The notes beneath the pieces were generated by a model. The model was given only the letters and a program-made list of their open reading frames with translations, searched no databases and was not told the origin of the DNA. A stretch of 64,000 nt of DNA from Terriglobia bacterium. GTDB lineage: Bacteria; Acidobacteriota; Terriglobia; UBA7540. The first letter of the stretch is position 1. Each line of letters opens with the position of its first letter. The stretch lies in the NCBI GenBank assembly GCA_035712365.1, contig DASTAW010000046.1, positions 21,091-85,090 on the forward strand, given 5' to 3'. This document shows positions 8,842 through 17,864 of this stretch, piece by piece. A program made the translations under genes and the position numbers.

Positions 8842-9252
8842 CTAAATTCCTTCGCTGACAAAGTGCTTGGCGTGTTCTTTCAAGATGCAGCGGTCCTGGA
8901 CGACTGCGAGACCGGCTTCGCGGGCGCGCCGGGCGGCTTCTTCATGCTGCACGCCTTCCTGCATCCAGATGACCCGGGCGCCTTTGCGGATGGCGCTTTC
9001 CACAATTTCCGGCACAAATTCCGAGCGGCGGAAAATGACAACGGCGTCGAAGCTTTCCGGAACATCATCGAGCGCCGGATAGCACTTGTCGCCCAGCACG
9101 GAATCTTCATTGGGGTTGACGGGAATGATGCGGTAGCCGTGTGACTGCATGTACAAGCTCACGCCGTAGCTGGGCCGCGAAGGTCTGGAGGACAGGCCGA
9201 CCACGGCCAGCGTCTTGCAGGTTTCCAGAATGTTCTGAATCGTGTCCGGCAT
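8842..9252 (-). CDS. CoA-binding Rossmann protein (YccU-like)
   Basis: 136 aa single-domain protein with the succinyl-CoA-synthetase-alpha type CoA-binding fold: TLAVVGLSSRPSRPSYGVS near the N-terminus, IIPVNPNE, and ARVIWMQEGVQHEEAA. Members bind CoA, but their physiological role is poorly defined. ATG at 9252 is supported by a GGAG upstream. It reads away from hisC's end with about 66 bp between them. Confidence 0.86.
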   Translation of the reverse strand: MPDTIQNILETCKTLAVVGLSSRPSRPSYGVSLYMQSHGYRIIPVNPNEDSVLGDKCYPALDDVPESFDAVVIFRRSEFVPEIVESAIRKGARVIWMQEGVQHEEAARRAREAGLAVVQDRCILKEHAKHFVSEGI

Positions 9253-9318
9253 GCCAAGTCTCCAGCTTGCGCTGGGCAACCTTTAGTTCGTCCGCAACTC
9301 CGCCATTACATCATAAAT

Positions 9319-10446
9319 CTATCGTTTCGTCCTCAGCGTAAAAGTTTTGGCCACACGCGCAAGGCCCTCCAGGAATTTTTCGTTGTCTTCGTGCCTGCCG
9401 ATCGTCACCCGCAGCGAGGTTGGGAAACCGTAAAGCTTCATCGGCCGGACGATTACGCCCTCATGCAGCAGACGGATAAAATCCTCTTCGCAGTCGCGGC
9501 CCGTATCAATCAGCAGGAAGTTTCCCACGGAGGGCGTGTAACGAACGCCGGCAAGCGCCAGTTCCTCAGTCACAAACTTCATTTCATGGGCGTTGGATTC
9601 CACTGAATGCGCCACGTGTTCCTGATCGTCGAGGGCCGCCAGTCCGGCTGCCTGCGCCAGGCTATTGGCATTGAACGGTGAGCGCACGCGGTTGAGGGCC
9701 TCGATCAGCTCGGGATTCCCCATGCCGTAGCCGAGCCGCAGGCCCGCCAGCCCGTACACTTTGGAAAACGTGCGCAGCACCAGGACGTTTCTGCCGTTGC
9801 GAACGTAATCGAGAGAGTGGGAGTAATCGGGTCCGCGAACGTATTCGTAGTAGGCCTCGTCCAGCACGACGAGTACGCGAGGCGGCAGCGATCCAAGAAA
9901 GCGGTCCATGTCATCCGCGGTGACCATGCGGCCGGTGGGGTTGTTGGGGTTGGCGATATAGATGACTTTCGTCCGCTGAGTTACTGCACGTGCGATGGCC
10001 GCCAGGTCGAAGGCGTTATCGCGCAGGGGAGTTTGCACAAGCCCGGCGCCCATCCCCTCGATGGCGAGCCGGTAAATATAAAACGCAGATTGTGAGGTAA
10101 TGCCCTGGTCGCCGGCCGTCAGGAACGTCCTGGCCACCAGTTCAATCAGGTCGGTGGATCCTGCCCCCAGAATGATCTGAGAGATGTCAAGCTGCTGGAA
10201 CTCCGCCAGTTTCCGCCGCAGATAATAGCCCGCGCCGTCGGGATAAAAATTGGCAAGGTCAAGCGAATTGCGCAGGGCCTCCAAAGCCTTGGGGGAAGGT
10301 CCCAAGGGGTTCTCATTCGAGGCCAGCTTGATGGCTGTGTGGCCCAGTTCGCGCTCCACCTCCTCAATCGGCTTGCCGGGAGGATAAGGCCGAAGGCGCG
10401 TGATCCAGGGAGGCAGCAGTTCATTGATGGAAAATCGGTGTGGCAT
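9319..10446 (-). CDS. hisC: Histidinol-phosphate aminotransferase
   Basis: 375 aa PLP enzyme, fold type I. It has KLASNENPLGPSPKAL near the N-terminus, ANPNNPTG for the cofactor region, LDEAYYEYV, and the Schiff-base lysine Lys229 in RTFSKVYGLAGLRLGYG. It makes L-histidinol phosphate from imidazole acetol phosphate, and related enzymes also act on aromatic amino acids. No other his genes are adjacent. An alternative start eight codons upstream (10470) cannot be excluded. Confidence 0.9.
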   Translation of the reverse strand: MPHRFSINELLPPWITRLRPYPPGKPIEEVERELGHTAIKLASNENPLGPSPKALEALRNSLDLANFYPDGAGYYLRRKLAEFQQLDISQIILGAGSTDLIELVARTFLTAGDQGITSQSAFYIYRLAIEGMGAGLVQTPLRDNAFDLAAIARAVTQRTKVIYIANPNNPTGRMVTADDMDRFLGSLPPRVLVVLDEAYYEYVRGPDYSHSLDYVRNGRNVLVLRTFSKVYGLAGLRLGYGMGNPELIEALNRVRSPFNANSLAQAAGLAALDDQEHVAHSVESNAHEMKFVTEELALAGVRYTPSVGNFLLIDTGRDCEEDFIRLLHEGVIVRPMKLYGFPTSLRVTIGRHEDNEKFLEGLARVAKTFTLRTKR

Positions 10447-10550
10447 GGCCAGTCGTTCGGCGAAGAGCAATTATAAAGGATGACAGCGGGAGAAGATCGC
10501 AGACCTTGCGGGTGAGGACGCCAGCCGCAGCGGTCCTTTCATCTGAAATT

Positions 10551-11291
10551 TTAGCATTCACTCTCGCGGCCGGCTTCTGTTTTCCAGCGCTTCAGGCGCT
10601 CAACTTCCGAAGCGCTCAAATACCGGAACTGCCCGGGCTTGAGGCCGCGGTCTGTGAGGAAGGCCAGCCGCACCCGCTTGAGCTTCGCCACGCGCTGCCC
10701 CGCGCGTTCAAACATTCTACGCACCTGGTGGTAGCGGCCTTCCATCAGGGTGATTTCATACCAGGGCTTCTCGCGTTCGGAAATCATGCGAATCTTGCAG
10801 GGCGCAGTGGGGCGACCGTCCAGCACGATTCCGCGCTCGAGGCGCGCGAGGTCTTTCGGCGCCGGCTGGCCCTCCAGTTTGACGTGATAGGTGCGCGGAA
10901 TCCTGGAGGCGCGTGAGGTGAGGAAATTGGTGAGATCGCCATCGTTGGTCAGCAGCAGCAGGCCTGAAGAATTGTAGTCGAGCCGGCCGATGGGGTAAAC
11001 GCGCTGCTTGACGCCCTCGAGCAGCTTCACGACGGTGGGGCGACCCTGGGGATCCTGCAAGGTTGAAACCACGCCGGTGGGCTTATTGAGGAGAATCACA
11101 AGGTGGCCGTGGCTCCTCGGCAGCGGTTTGCCGTCCACTCGAATCTTGTCGCGGCCAGCGTCGGCCTTTGATCCCAGTTCCCGCACCACGTGCCCGTTGA
11201 CACTGACGCGGCCCTGGACGATCAGTTCTTCGGCTTTGCGCCGAGAGGTGACGCCCGCCGCGGCAACGATTTTCTGCAGCCGCTCAAGCAT
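10551..11291 (-). CDS. rluB: 23S rRNA pseudouridine synthase, RsuA/RluB family
   Basis: 246 aa. An N-terminal S4 RNA-binding domain (MLERLQKIVAAAGVTSRRKA) is followed by the catalytic domain with Asp105 in GRLDYNSSGLLLLTNDG and the EGRYHQVRRMF block. The choice of ATG at 11291 removes a long unconserved extension and leaves 34 bp to scpB. The gene order trpS-scpA-scpB-rluB is a common bacterial arrangement. Distinguishing RluB from RluE or RsuA needs alignment. Confidence 0.88.
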   Translation of the reverse strand: MLERLQKIVAAAGVTSRRKAEELIVQGRVSVNGHVVRELGSKADAGRDKIRVDGKPLPRSHGHLVILLNKPTGVVSTLQDPQGRPTVVKLLEGVKQRVYPIGRLDYNSSGLLLLTNDGDLTNFLTSRASRIPRTYHVKLEGQPAPKDLARLERGIVLDGRPTAPCKIRMISEREKPWYEITLMEGRYHQVRRMFERAGQRVAKLKRVRLAFLTDRGLKPGQFRYLSASEVERLKRWKTEAGRESEC

Positions 11292-11325
11292 AGGTTGATC
11301 TGTGCCAGGACATGATTTTCTCAGG

Positions 11326-12087
11326 CTAGGCGTTCTCTTCACCCGCTGTGTCATCTTCTGGCGGAGCGTCGGCGGAGGCCGCGCGCGTAACTTCTTCCTC
11401 CGGCGCGCCAGCCGTGGGCGGTCCGGGTCCCACCGCCTTGTTCGCCTCTGCGCCCTCGTCGCTCTCAGCGGGTTCTTCGCTGTTGGCAGCGCCAGATGCA
11501 GCGGTCCCGGCGTGCGGTCCCAGTTCCTCTGAAAGGTCAGGGCCCAGGGCCTGCCGGGCGAGTTCTTCAAACTCCTTCAGGCTTGGCAGTTCGCTGGTAT
11601 CCTTCAGGCCAAAATGGACCAGAAATTCCTTCGAGGAGCGGTAGAGAATGGGCCGCCCCACCACGTTCTTTCGCCCCGCGGTGACAATCAATTTTTTTTC
11701 CAGTAGAGTATGGATGACTCCGCCGCAATCGACGCCGCGGATTTCCTCGATTTCCGGCACGGTGATCGGCTGGCGATAGGCGATCACCGCCAGGGTTTCA
11801 AGCGCCGGTCTGGAAAGCCGGACGAGCGGTTTCAGGCTTTTGACAAACTTCCTCAGCACCTCGTGGTGTTCGGGCTTGGAAGAGAAGCGGTAGCCCCCGG
11901 CTACGTGGCGCACCTCGATTCCGTGGCCCGGCTGCCCATATTCCCGGATGAGGAGTTCAATTTGCGCCTTCACCCGTTCGCGCTCCTCGCCTTCCAGAGA
12001 CTTGACGATGGCGTCCAGCGGCACCGGCTCCGGCGCGACGTAGATGATGGCTTCGATCAACGCTTTGAGTGTTTCGTCCGTCAGCAT
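11326..12087 (-). CDS. scpB: Segregation and condensation protein B
   Basis: 253 aa. Two winged-helix domains (about 1-175) carry the family blocks ALIEAIIYVAPEPV, GGYRFSSKPEH, RLSRPALETLAVIAYRQP and GRPILYRSSKEFLVHFGL. The last 60 residues are an acidic, Ala/Glu/Pro-rich, probably disordered tail (SEEPAESDEGAEANK), longer than in model species. It works with ScpA and Smc in chromosome condensation. It lies 12 bp after scpA. Confidence 0.93.
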   Translation of the reverse strand: MLTDETLKALIEAIIYVAPEPVPLDAIVKSLEGEERERVKAQIELLIREYGQPGHGIEVRHVAGGYRFSSKPEHHEVLRKFVKSLKPLVRLSRPALETLAVIAYRQPITVPEIEEIRGVDCGGVIHTLLEKKLIVTAGRKNVVGRPILYRSSKEFLVHFGLKDTSELPSLKEFEELARQALGPDLSEELGPHAGTAASGAANSEEPAESDEGAEANKAVGPGPPTAGAPEEEVTRAASADAPPEDDTAGEENA

Positions 12088-12099
12088 GTTTTATCCGTC

Positions 12100-12972
12100 T
12101 CAGATTTCGCCCAGACTTTCTTCCAGGCCTGCGGCGTTCACCGAATCCACGATCTCTTCAAATCTTTTACTTTTCACCGCGGTGATGGGGGCAAACAGTT
12201 CGTCCTGCCGAAGATGAATGGCCCGCAGCCGCACCAACTCGAGCAGCGCCAGCAACAACGCGATCAGCGCCTGCCGCCACACATATCCTGCCGCGAGGTC
12301 TTCAATAGAGACCGGTCCGGAGCGGCCCCGCATCACCTGCTTTACGTGCTCCAGCATTTCGCGAACGGTTACCTGTTCCCGCCGCACGTGGATTTGCGGA
12401 CGCTTTTTGGCCCGCTCAAGGATCTCTCTGAAAACCGAAATCAGATCGAAGACGGAGACAGCGAGGCCCGGCTCATCTTCCGCTTCTGTGAACTCGTCGA
12501 TGCCGGGGCGCGACCACGTGGCCTCCTCCACCGTCCGCTTCGATTTCAGCATCTCGGCGGCGTTCTTGAACTGCTCGTGTTCCAGCAGCCGCTGCACGAG
12601 TTCCGCGCGCGGGTCCTCTTCCATCTCCTCGGCAGGAGCTGTGGGGTCCGGCGGCAAGAGCATCCGCGATTTAATGTAGATCAGCGTCGCCGCCATCAGG
12701 ACAAACTCGCCGGCGACGTCAATGTTCAATTCCTCCATCAGCCGAAGATAATCCAGATACTGCCGCGTGATCCTGGCGATGGGAATGTCATAGATGTTGA
12801 CCTTCTGCTTGCGGATAAGGTCGAGGAGGAGGTCCAGGGGACCTTCATAAGCCTCCAGCTTCACCGGAGGCGCGGGCACCTCGGCGCGGGTGGTCCGCTT
12901 TGAGGCCTCCGGAGCATCTTCCTGTGCGCGCTCTTCAGGAGTATCCGGGTTGGGTGGACGATTGTCATTCAT
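12100..12972 (-). CDS. scpA: Segregation and condensation protein A (kleisin)
   Basis: 290 aa. The Smc-binding N-terminal part has YEGPLDLLLDLIRKQKVNIYDIPIARITRQYLDYL in consecutive pieces, followed by FVLMAATLIYIKSRMLLPP. A charged Pro/Glu-rich leader of about 35 residues precedes this. The C-terminal winged helix (ALLLALLELVRLRAIHLRQ) binds the Smc head. Its start overlaps the trpS end by eight bases, so translation of the two is probably coupled. Confidence 0.94.
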   Translation of the reverse strand: MNDNRPPNPDTPEERAQEDAPEASKRTTRAEVPAPPVKLEAYEGPLDLLLDLIRKQKVNIYDIPIARITRQYLDYLRLMEELNIDVAGEFVLMAATLIYIKSRMLLPPDPTAPAEEMEEDPRAELVQRLLEHEQFKNAAEMLKSKRTVEEATWSRPGIDEFTEAEDEPGLAVSVFDLISVFREILERAKKRPQIHVRREQVTVREMLEHVKQVMRGRSGPVSIEDLAAGYVWRQALIALLLALLELVRLRAIHLRQDELFAPITAVKSKRFEEIVDSVNAAGLEESLGEI

Positions 12973-13972
12973 GGGTCAGATTCGTTGCGGCCCTCACCTC
13001 GCCCATCGTTTCCTGCGCCACATGGCGGGCCTTATCGGTGCCCGCGGCCAGCACGTCCCAGACTTTTTGAGGGTCGCGCTCGTAAATTTTTCGACGCTCC
13101 TGAATGGGAGCGAGGTATTCGTTCAGATATTGCGCCATCAGCTTCTTGCACTCCACGCAACCGAGCTCAGCCGTCCTGCATTCGCGATTCACACGCTCGA
13201 TGACTTCGGGCGGTGAGAAGAGTTTGTGATGGTCGAACACCGGACAAACGTCAGGATTCCCTTTGTCATACCGCCGCTTGCGCGCAGGATCGGTCATCAT
13301 GCCCCGGACCTTCTCGTTGACCACATCCGGAGGATCGGAGAGGAAAATGGCGTTGCCATAGCTCTTGGACATCTTGCGTCCGTCGGTCCCACGCAAGCGC
13401 GGGCTCGCCGTCAGCAGCAATTGCGGTTCCGGGAAAACTTCTCTGTAAATGTGGTTGAAGCGCCGCGCAATTTCGCGCGTCAGTTCCACGTGCGGTACCT
13501 GGTCTTCACCTACCGGAACACAATCGGCCTTGTACATCAGTATGTCTGCTGCTTGCAGGACCGGGTAGCCAAGAAAGCCAAACGTGTGAATGTCCCGATC
13601 GGTAATGTTTTCGAGCTGCTCTTTGTAGGTTGGCACACGCTCCAGCCAGCCAAGCGGAGTCAGCATCGAGAAAATCAGAAAAAGCTCAGCATGCTCAAGC
13701 AGGCGCGATTGCACAAAAAGGGTTGCCTTCTCAGGATCGAGCCCCACGGCCAGCCAATCGGTCACCATTTCCTGGATATTTGACTGCAACTCGGAGGTGT
13801 CGGCGTAGTCGGTGGTCAGCATGTGCCAATCCGCCACGAAATGGAAGCTTTCATACTGGTCCTGGAGCTTGATCCAGTTCTGGAGTGCTCCCACCAGGTT
13901 GCCCAGATGCAACTTGCCAGTGGGGCGCATGCCGCTCAGCACACGCGGCCGCTTGTTCGTCGGCTCTGCCAT
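12965..13972 (-). CDS. trpS: Tryptophanyl-tRNA synthetase
   Basis: 335 aa class Ic synthetase charging tRNA-Trp. The HIGH-equivalent is GMRPTGKLHLGN (15-25) and the KMSKS loop is at 200-204 (GRKMSKSYGNAIFL). GEDQVPHVELTREIARRFN is the tryptophan/ATP-site block. The C-terminal helical domain has CVECKK. It heads the run trpS-scpA-scpB-rluB on the minus strand. Confidence 0.96.
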   Translation of the reverse strand: MAEPTNKRPRVLSGMRPTGKLHLGNLVGALQNWIKLQDQYESFHFVADWHMLTTDYADTSELQSNIQEMVTDWLAVGLDPEKATLFVQSRLLEHAELFLIFSMLTPLGWLERVPTYKEQLENITDRDIHTFGFLGYPVLQAADILMYKADCVPVGEDQVPHVELTREIARRFNHIYREVFPEPQLLLTASPRLRGTDGRKMSKSYGNAIFLSDPPDVVNEKVRGMMTDPARKRRYDKGNPDVCPVFDHHKLFSPPEVIERVNRECRTAELGCVECKKLMAQYLNEYLAPIQERRKIYERDPQKVWDVLAAGTDKARHVAQETMGEVRAATNLTHE

Positions 13973-14244
13973 ACGATGGAGTCCCGGCTGTCTCGATCGC
14001 CAGTGGGCGGAAAAACTGACCGCTGCCCTGTGTAAGAACTAATTTTCCATCGTAACATAGGGTTGGAACAAACGCGAAGAAGGGCCGGCAAAGCGATAGT
14101 GATTCATTTGGGTTGTGCCACGAGCGTCCTCGCCCCTGATCACCGGCCGCGGGCAGTCGTTGAGGAAATTCGACTGCGGGGCCTGCAAAGTGATCGAAGC
14201 TGGATGGACAAATTTTGAAAGGGTACCGGCGAAGTAGCGGAAAT

Positions 14245-15249
14245 TCATCCCGCCTTTGCTTTCTTAATTTCTTCGATCAGCGGCGGAACGATCTCAAAAA
14301 GGTCTCCCGCAATTCCATAAGTTGCGATCTCAAAGATGGGCGCTTCGCGGTCTTTGTTGATGGCGACCACGGTCCGTGAACCTTTCATTCCCACCTGGTG
14401 TTGAATGGCCCCTGAGATCCCCAGAGCAAGGTAGAGCTTGGGAGCCACGGTCTGGCCGGAACTCCCGACCTGGCGGTCCATGGGTAGCCAGCCGCTATCG
14501 CAGATGGGTCGCGAGGCGCCGACTTCTGCTCCCAGAGCCTCCGCCAGCTTCCGGGCCAGTACCATATTTTCGGACTTTTTGATGCCACGCCCTACAGCGA
14601 CGATAATTTCCGCCTGGCTCAGATCGACCGCCTGCCTGGCCTCCCGGAATTTTTCCTGGGGCCGCGTGCGAACGGCCCCGGGGGGAATGTCGATCGGTAC
14701 CGAGGTTATTTTTGCGCTGGCTACACCCTGCTGGACGGAATCTTCTCGAAAAGCCCCCGCCTGGAATGACACGAAGTACGGCGGTTCGCCTCGAAACTCA
14801 ACGTCGGCTGAAAACTTGCCCTGAAATACCTGCCGCACAAAGATGATTCTTTCGCCTTCGAGGCGGTAATCCAGTGAGTCGCCTATGAGGACGCGATCGA
14901 GCGAAGCGGCCAGTTTTGGAGCGAAGTCGCGCACCTGGTAGGTGTGGCTGAAAACAACGAATCGAGGGTGTCGCAATTCGACAACCTGGCGGAGGGCCGC
15001 GCTGTAGCCGTCCGGCGTGTACTGGGCAAGCTGCGGCGATTCGATAGTCAACACCTCCGACAGCCCGGCGCCGGCCAGTTCTTCGGCGAGATTGCGGACG
15101 TTTTCCCCCACGACTGCGCCAACGCAGTTCGCCCCGAGCGCCGCGGAAAACCGTTGCGCCGCTGCCACGGCCTCCCATGCGGGGCGCGCCAGCTTGCCAT
15201 CCTGGTGTTCCGCGTAGACGATGATTTCTTCAGCCACGGGCGTATTCAC
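14245..15249 (-). CDS. etfA: Electron transfer flavoprotein alpha subunit
   Basis: 334 aa. The N-terminal ETF domain (IIVYAEHQDGKLARPAWEAV) is followed by the C-terminal FAD domain with VGSSGQTVAPKLYLALGISG and AIQHQVGMKGSRTVVAINKD. With EtfB it accepts electrons from acyl-CoA or other dehydrogenases and passes them to the quinone pool via ETF-QO or a partner. A GTG start is used at 15249. It lies downstream of etfB, separated by a palindromic repeat. Confidence 0.95.
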   Translation of the reverse strand: MNTPVAEEIIVYAEHQDGKLARPAWEAVAAAQRFSAALGANCVGAVVGENVRNLAEELAGAGLSEVLTIESPQLAQYTPDGYSAALRQVVELRHPRFVVFSHTYQVRDFAPKLAASLDRVLIGDSLDYRLEGERIIFVRQVFQGKFSADVEFRGEPPYFVSFQAGAFREDSVQQGVASAKITSVPIDIPPGAVRTRPQEKFREARQAVDLSQAEIIVAVGRGIKKSENMVLARKLAEALGAEVGASRPICDSGWLPMDRQVGSSGQTVAPKLYLALGISGAIQHQVGMKGSRTVVAINKDREAPIFEIATYGIAGDLFEIVPPLIEEIKKAKAG

Positions 15250-15255
15250 TTCCGT

Positions 15256-15316
15256 ATGTAGCGCCGCCCCGCTCCAGCGGGACCGGCACGTGCCGCCCTG
15301 AAGGACGGCGCTGCAT
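15256..15316. repeat. Nested palindromic repeat between etfB and etfA
   Basis: An outer near-perfect stem (15256-15266 with 15306-15316, one mismatch) encloses two smaller palindromes, one around CCGCTCCAGCGG and one CGGCACGTGCCG. The whole block could fold as a cruciform or three-way RNA junction. It looks like a short interspersed palindromic element placed within the etf operon. Confidence 0.6.
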
Positions 15317-15341
15317 GCACCCTGATTTCTGGCGCACTACG

Positions 15342-16121
15342 TTAGATCACTCTTGCTTCGTTTTTCAATTTATCGACCAGCCGCTCAGCAATTTCCTTCG
15401 GACTGCCTTCGATAAATTCGGTTTGCGCCGTCTTCTGTGGGACGTAGACCCGGGAAATGATCTGGCGCGGTTCGAGCGCGTCAGTATCGAGCCCCAGGTC
15501 CTGCGCCGTCAATTTTTGGAGCGGCTTGTTCTTTGCCGCCATGATCCCTTTTAACGTGGCGTATCGAGGCTTGTTGATGCCTGATTGAATCGTCAGCACG
15601 GCAGGCAGCGGCATCTCAATCCACTGGAACCAGCCCCCCTCGAGTTCGCGTTTGATTTTCAGGTGCTCGCCTTCCGCCTGGATCTCCATCACGATGGTTG
15701 AATGAGGCAGGTTCAACATTTCCGCCATGATGACCCCGGTCTGCGCATACCCAAAATCGTCAGACTGGAGGCCGGTGAGCACCAGGTCGGGATTATCCCT
15801 GCGGATGGCGGCGGCCAGCGCTTTGGCGGTCCCGTGCGCGTCCAGGTTGGCAAAAGCAGCGTCATCGAGGTGCAGGGCGCGGTCGGCGCCCTTGGCCAGC
15901 GCCTCCTTGATGGCCTGCGCGGCGCGGGCGGGGCCGAGCGTGCAGACAATGACCTCTCCTCCCAGTTTCTCCTTCAGCCGCAGTCCCTCTTCGAGCGCGT
16001 AAACGTCAGGCTCGTTCACCTCGTAGCTGATGTCGGCTTCCTCGATCCACGTCGAGGCGGCATTCACCTTGAGGAAAGCGTCGCGGGACGGGACCTGCTT
16101 GAGGCACACAACAATTTTCAT
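15342..16121 (-). CDS. etfB: Electron transfer flavoprotein beta subunit
   Basis: 259 aa. It starts MKIVVCLKQVPSRDA and has the family blocks NEPDVYALEEGLRLKE, GADRALHLDD, PDLVLTGLQSDDFGYAQTG and LPAVLTIQSGINKPRYATLKGI. It binds AMP and pairs with EtfA encoded next downstream. ATG at 16121. Its position just after the fatty acid synthesis cluster is suggestive of lipid metabolism but not proof. Confidence 0.95.
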   Translation of the reverse strand: MKIVVCLKQVPSRDAFLKVNAASTWIEEADISYEVNEPDVYALEEGLRLKEKLGGEVIVCTLGPARAAQAIKEALAKGADRALHLDDAAFANLDAHGTAKALAAAIRRDNPDLVLTGLQSDDFGYAQTGVIMAEMLNLPHSTIVMEIQAEGEHLKIKRELEGGWFQWIEMPLPAVLTIQSGINKPRYATLKGIMAAKNKPLQKLTAQDLGLDTDALEPRQIISRVYVPQKTAQTEFIEGSPKEIAERLVDKLKNEARVI

Positions 16122-16174
16122 GAGGGGAAAATTCTCCGCGGAGAAAACTTCAATCCAGCGAGAGTGCGGTCCTG

Positions 16175-17416
16175 CTATTCAGAATAACGCTTCAAAAGCA
16201 GAGCAGCATTGGTGCCGCCGAACCCGAACGAGTTTGACAGCACGAAATCGACCTTCGCCCGCCGGGCCTGGTTCGGAACGTAGTCCAGGTCGCATTCGGG
16301 GTCCGGGGTTTCGTAATTGATGGTTGGAGGAATAATCTGGTCACGCAGGATCAGCGTCGAGATTCCAGCCTCGAGACCTCCTGCTCCTCCCAGCAGATGT
16401 CCGGTCATCGACTTGGTGGAACTGACCGGGAACCTGTAGGCGCGTTCTCCGAATACGGCTTTGATGGCCTTGGTTTCAAGCTTGTCATTGAAAGGAGTGG
16501 AGGTCCCGTGGGCGTTGATGTAGTCCACCTGCTGGGGTTCTACGCCGGCGTCCTTCAGGGTGTTGCGCATCACCCGAATGGCGCCGTCAGCGTTCTCCGA
16601 CGGCTGCGTGATGTGGTAGGCGTCGCCGGACATTCCATAACCAACAATCTCGCCCAGGATTCTGGCTCCGCGCTTGACGGCAAAACCCAGTTCTTCCAGG
16701 ACCAGGATGCCCGCTCCTTCTCCGATGACGAAGCCGTCGCGGTTGCAGTCAAAGGGACGGCTGGCCTTTTCGGGTTCGTCGTTTCGTGTCGAGAGCGCGC
16801 GCATGGAGGCGAACCCACCCACGCCCATGGGAGTGATGGCCGCTTCGGCGCCGCCGGAAATCATCACATCCGCGTCGCCGCGCTGGATCAACTTGAAGGA
16901 ATCGCCCACCGCGTGCGCGCTGGACGAGCAAGCCGTGCAGGTTGCGGAATTTGGTCCCTTGGCGCCCCAGCGGATGGAGACAAAACCGGAAGCAAGGTTG
17001 ACGATGGAAGCGGGGATGAAGAAGGGAGATATTTTTCGTGGACCGCCCTTCATCAGCTCGGTGTGCTCGCGCTCGATGACGTCGAATCCCCCGATCCCTG
17101 AGCCAATATAGACGCCCGTCCGCTCCGCCAAGTCCGGGGTGATTTTCAGTTCCGCCTGCTCCATGGCAAACTCGCTGGCGGCCATGGCGAACTGGATGAA
17201 CAGCCCCATCTTCTTCACTTCTTTTTTTTCAATGAAGCGAAGCGGATCGAACCCTTTGACTTCTGCGGCGAATGTGACGGGAAAGCCTGTGGTGTCGAAG
17301 TGCGTGATGGTGGCGGCGCCGCTTTTCCCGGCGAGCAGATTCCGCCACGTTTCTTCGGTCCCCACCCCCAGCGCGCTAACCAGGCCAACCCCTGTTACTA
17401 CAACTCTTCGCGCCAA
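16175..17416 (-). CDS. fabF: 3-oxoacyl-ACP synthase II
   Basis: 413 aa condensing enzyme that elongates acyl-ACP with malonyl-ACP. The Cys-His-His triad is intact: Cys163 (TACSSSAHAVG), His303 (NAHGTSTPFND) and His340 (SMTGHLLGGAGG). The start codon is TTG (17414-17416), supported by AGGAGGG upstream and by the conserved beginning MARRVVVTGVG. It directly follows acpP (27 bp), the usual acpP-fabF arrangement. Confidence 0.96.
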   Translation of the reverse strand: MARRVVVTGVGLVSALGVGTEETWRNLLAGKSGAATITHFDTTGFPVTFAAEVKGFDPLRFIEKKEVKKMGLFIQFAMAASEFAMEQAELKITPDLAERTGVYIGSGIGGFDVIEREHTELMKGGPRKISPFFIPASIVNLASGFVSIRWGAKGPNSATCTACSSSAHAVGDSFKLIQRGDADVMISGGAEAAITPMGVGGFASMRALSTRNDEPEKASRPFDCNRDGFVIGEGAGILVLEELGFAVKRGARILGEIVGYGMSGDAYHITQPSENADGAIRVMRNTLKDAGVEPQQVDYINAHGTSTPFNDKLETKAIKAVFGERAYRFPVSSTKSMTGHLLGGAGGLEAGISTLILRDQIIPPTINYETPDPECDLDYVPNQARRAKVDFVLSNSFGFGGTNAALLLKRYSE

Positions 17417-17443
17417 GTTTTGCCCTCCTGTGGACCTGTGCCG

Positions 17444-17692
17444 TCAGTTCTTTGCTGGCTTGGTATGGGCCTGGATGTAATCGACGGCATCTTTTACGGT
17501 CTGGATCTTTTCGGCGTCTTCGTCGGGAATCTCGATCTCGAACGCCTCCTCGAACGCCATCACCAACTCCACGATATCCAGCGAATCGGCTCCAAGGTCA
17601 TCGACGAAATGCGCTGTGGGGGTAACCTCTGCTTCATCAACTCCAAGCTGCTCAACGATAATCTGCTTAACCTTTTCTTCAGGCGAAGCCAT
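17444..17692 (-). CDS. acpP: Acyl carrier protein
   Basis: 82 aa. The phosphopantetheine attachment serine is Ser37 in [13 protein letters not shown]. It is acidic and helical as expected. A strong AGGAGG ribosome site precedes the ATG, fitting its need for high expression. It sits between fabG and fabF. Confidence 0.97.
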   Translation of the reverse strand: MASPEEKVKQIIVEQLGVDEAEVTPTAHFVDDLGADSLDIVELVMAFEEAFEIEIPDEDAEKIQTVKDAVDYIQAHTKPAKN

Positions 17693-17864
17693 TGATGTAT
17701 CCTCCTCACCCTACATGGGGTTGGCTATTCTAACTTTGGGCTGGAGGGGCGTCAAGCTCTGCACTTCCCGGGCCTGCACGGCGACGGCGCAGCGCGGCAA
17801 GCAAAAACGTCCCTCACGTACCGTTATCGAAAACACTTCCTCGCTGATCTGGCCCGGACCGCCA

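Noticed and set aside
11292..11570. N-terminal extension of the rluB ORF
   Set aside because: It is Arg/Pro-rich and lies antisense-like within the scpB coding region in another frame; the S4 domain starts at 11291.
14039..14248. 69-residue minus-strand ORF between trpS and etfA
   Set aside because: No ribosome site, low-complexity composition and no recognisable family; it is best treated as intergenic.
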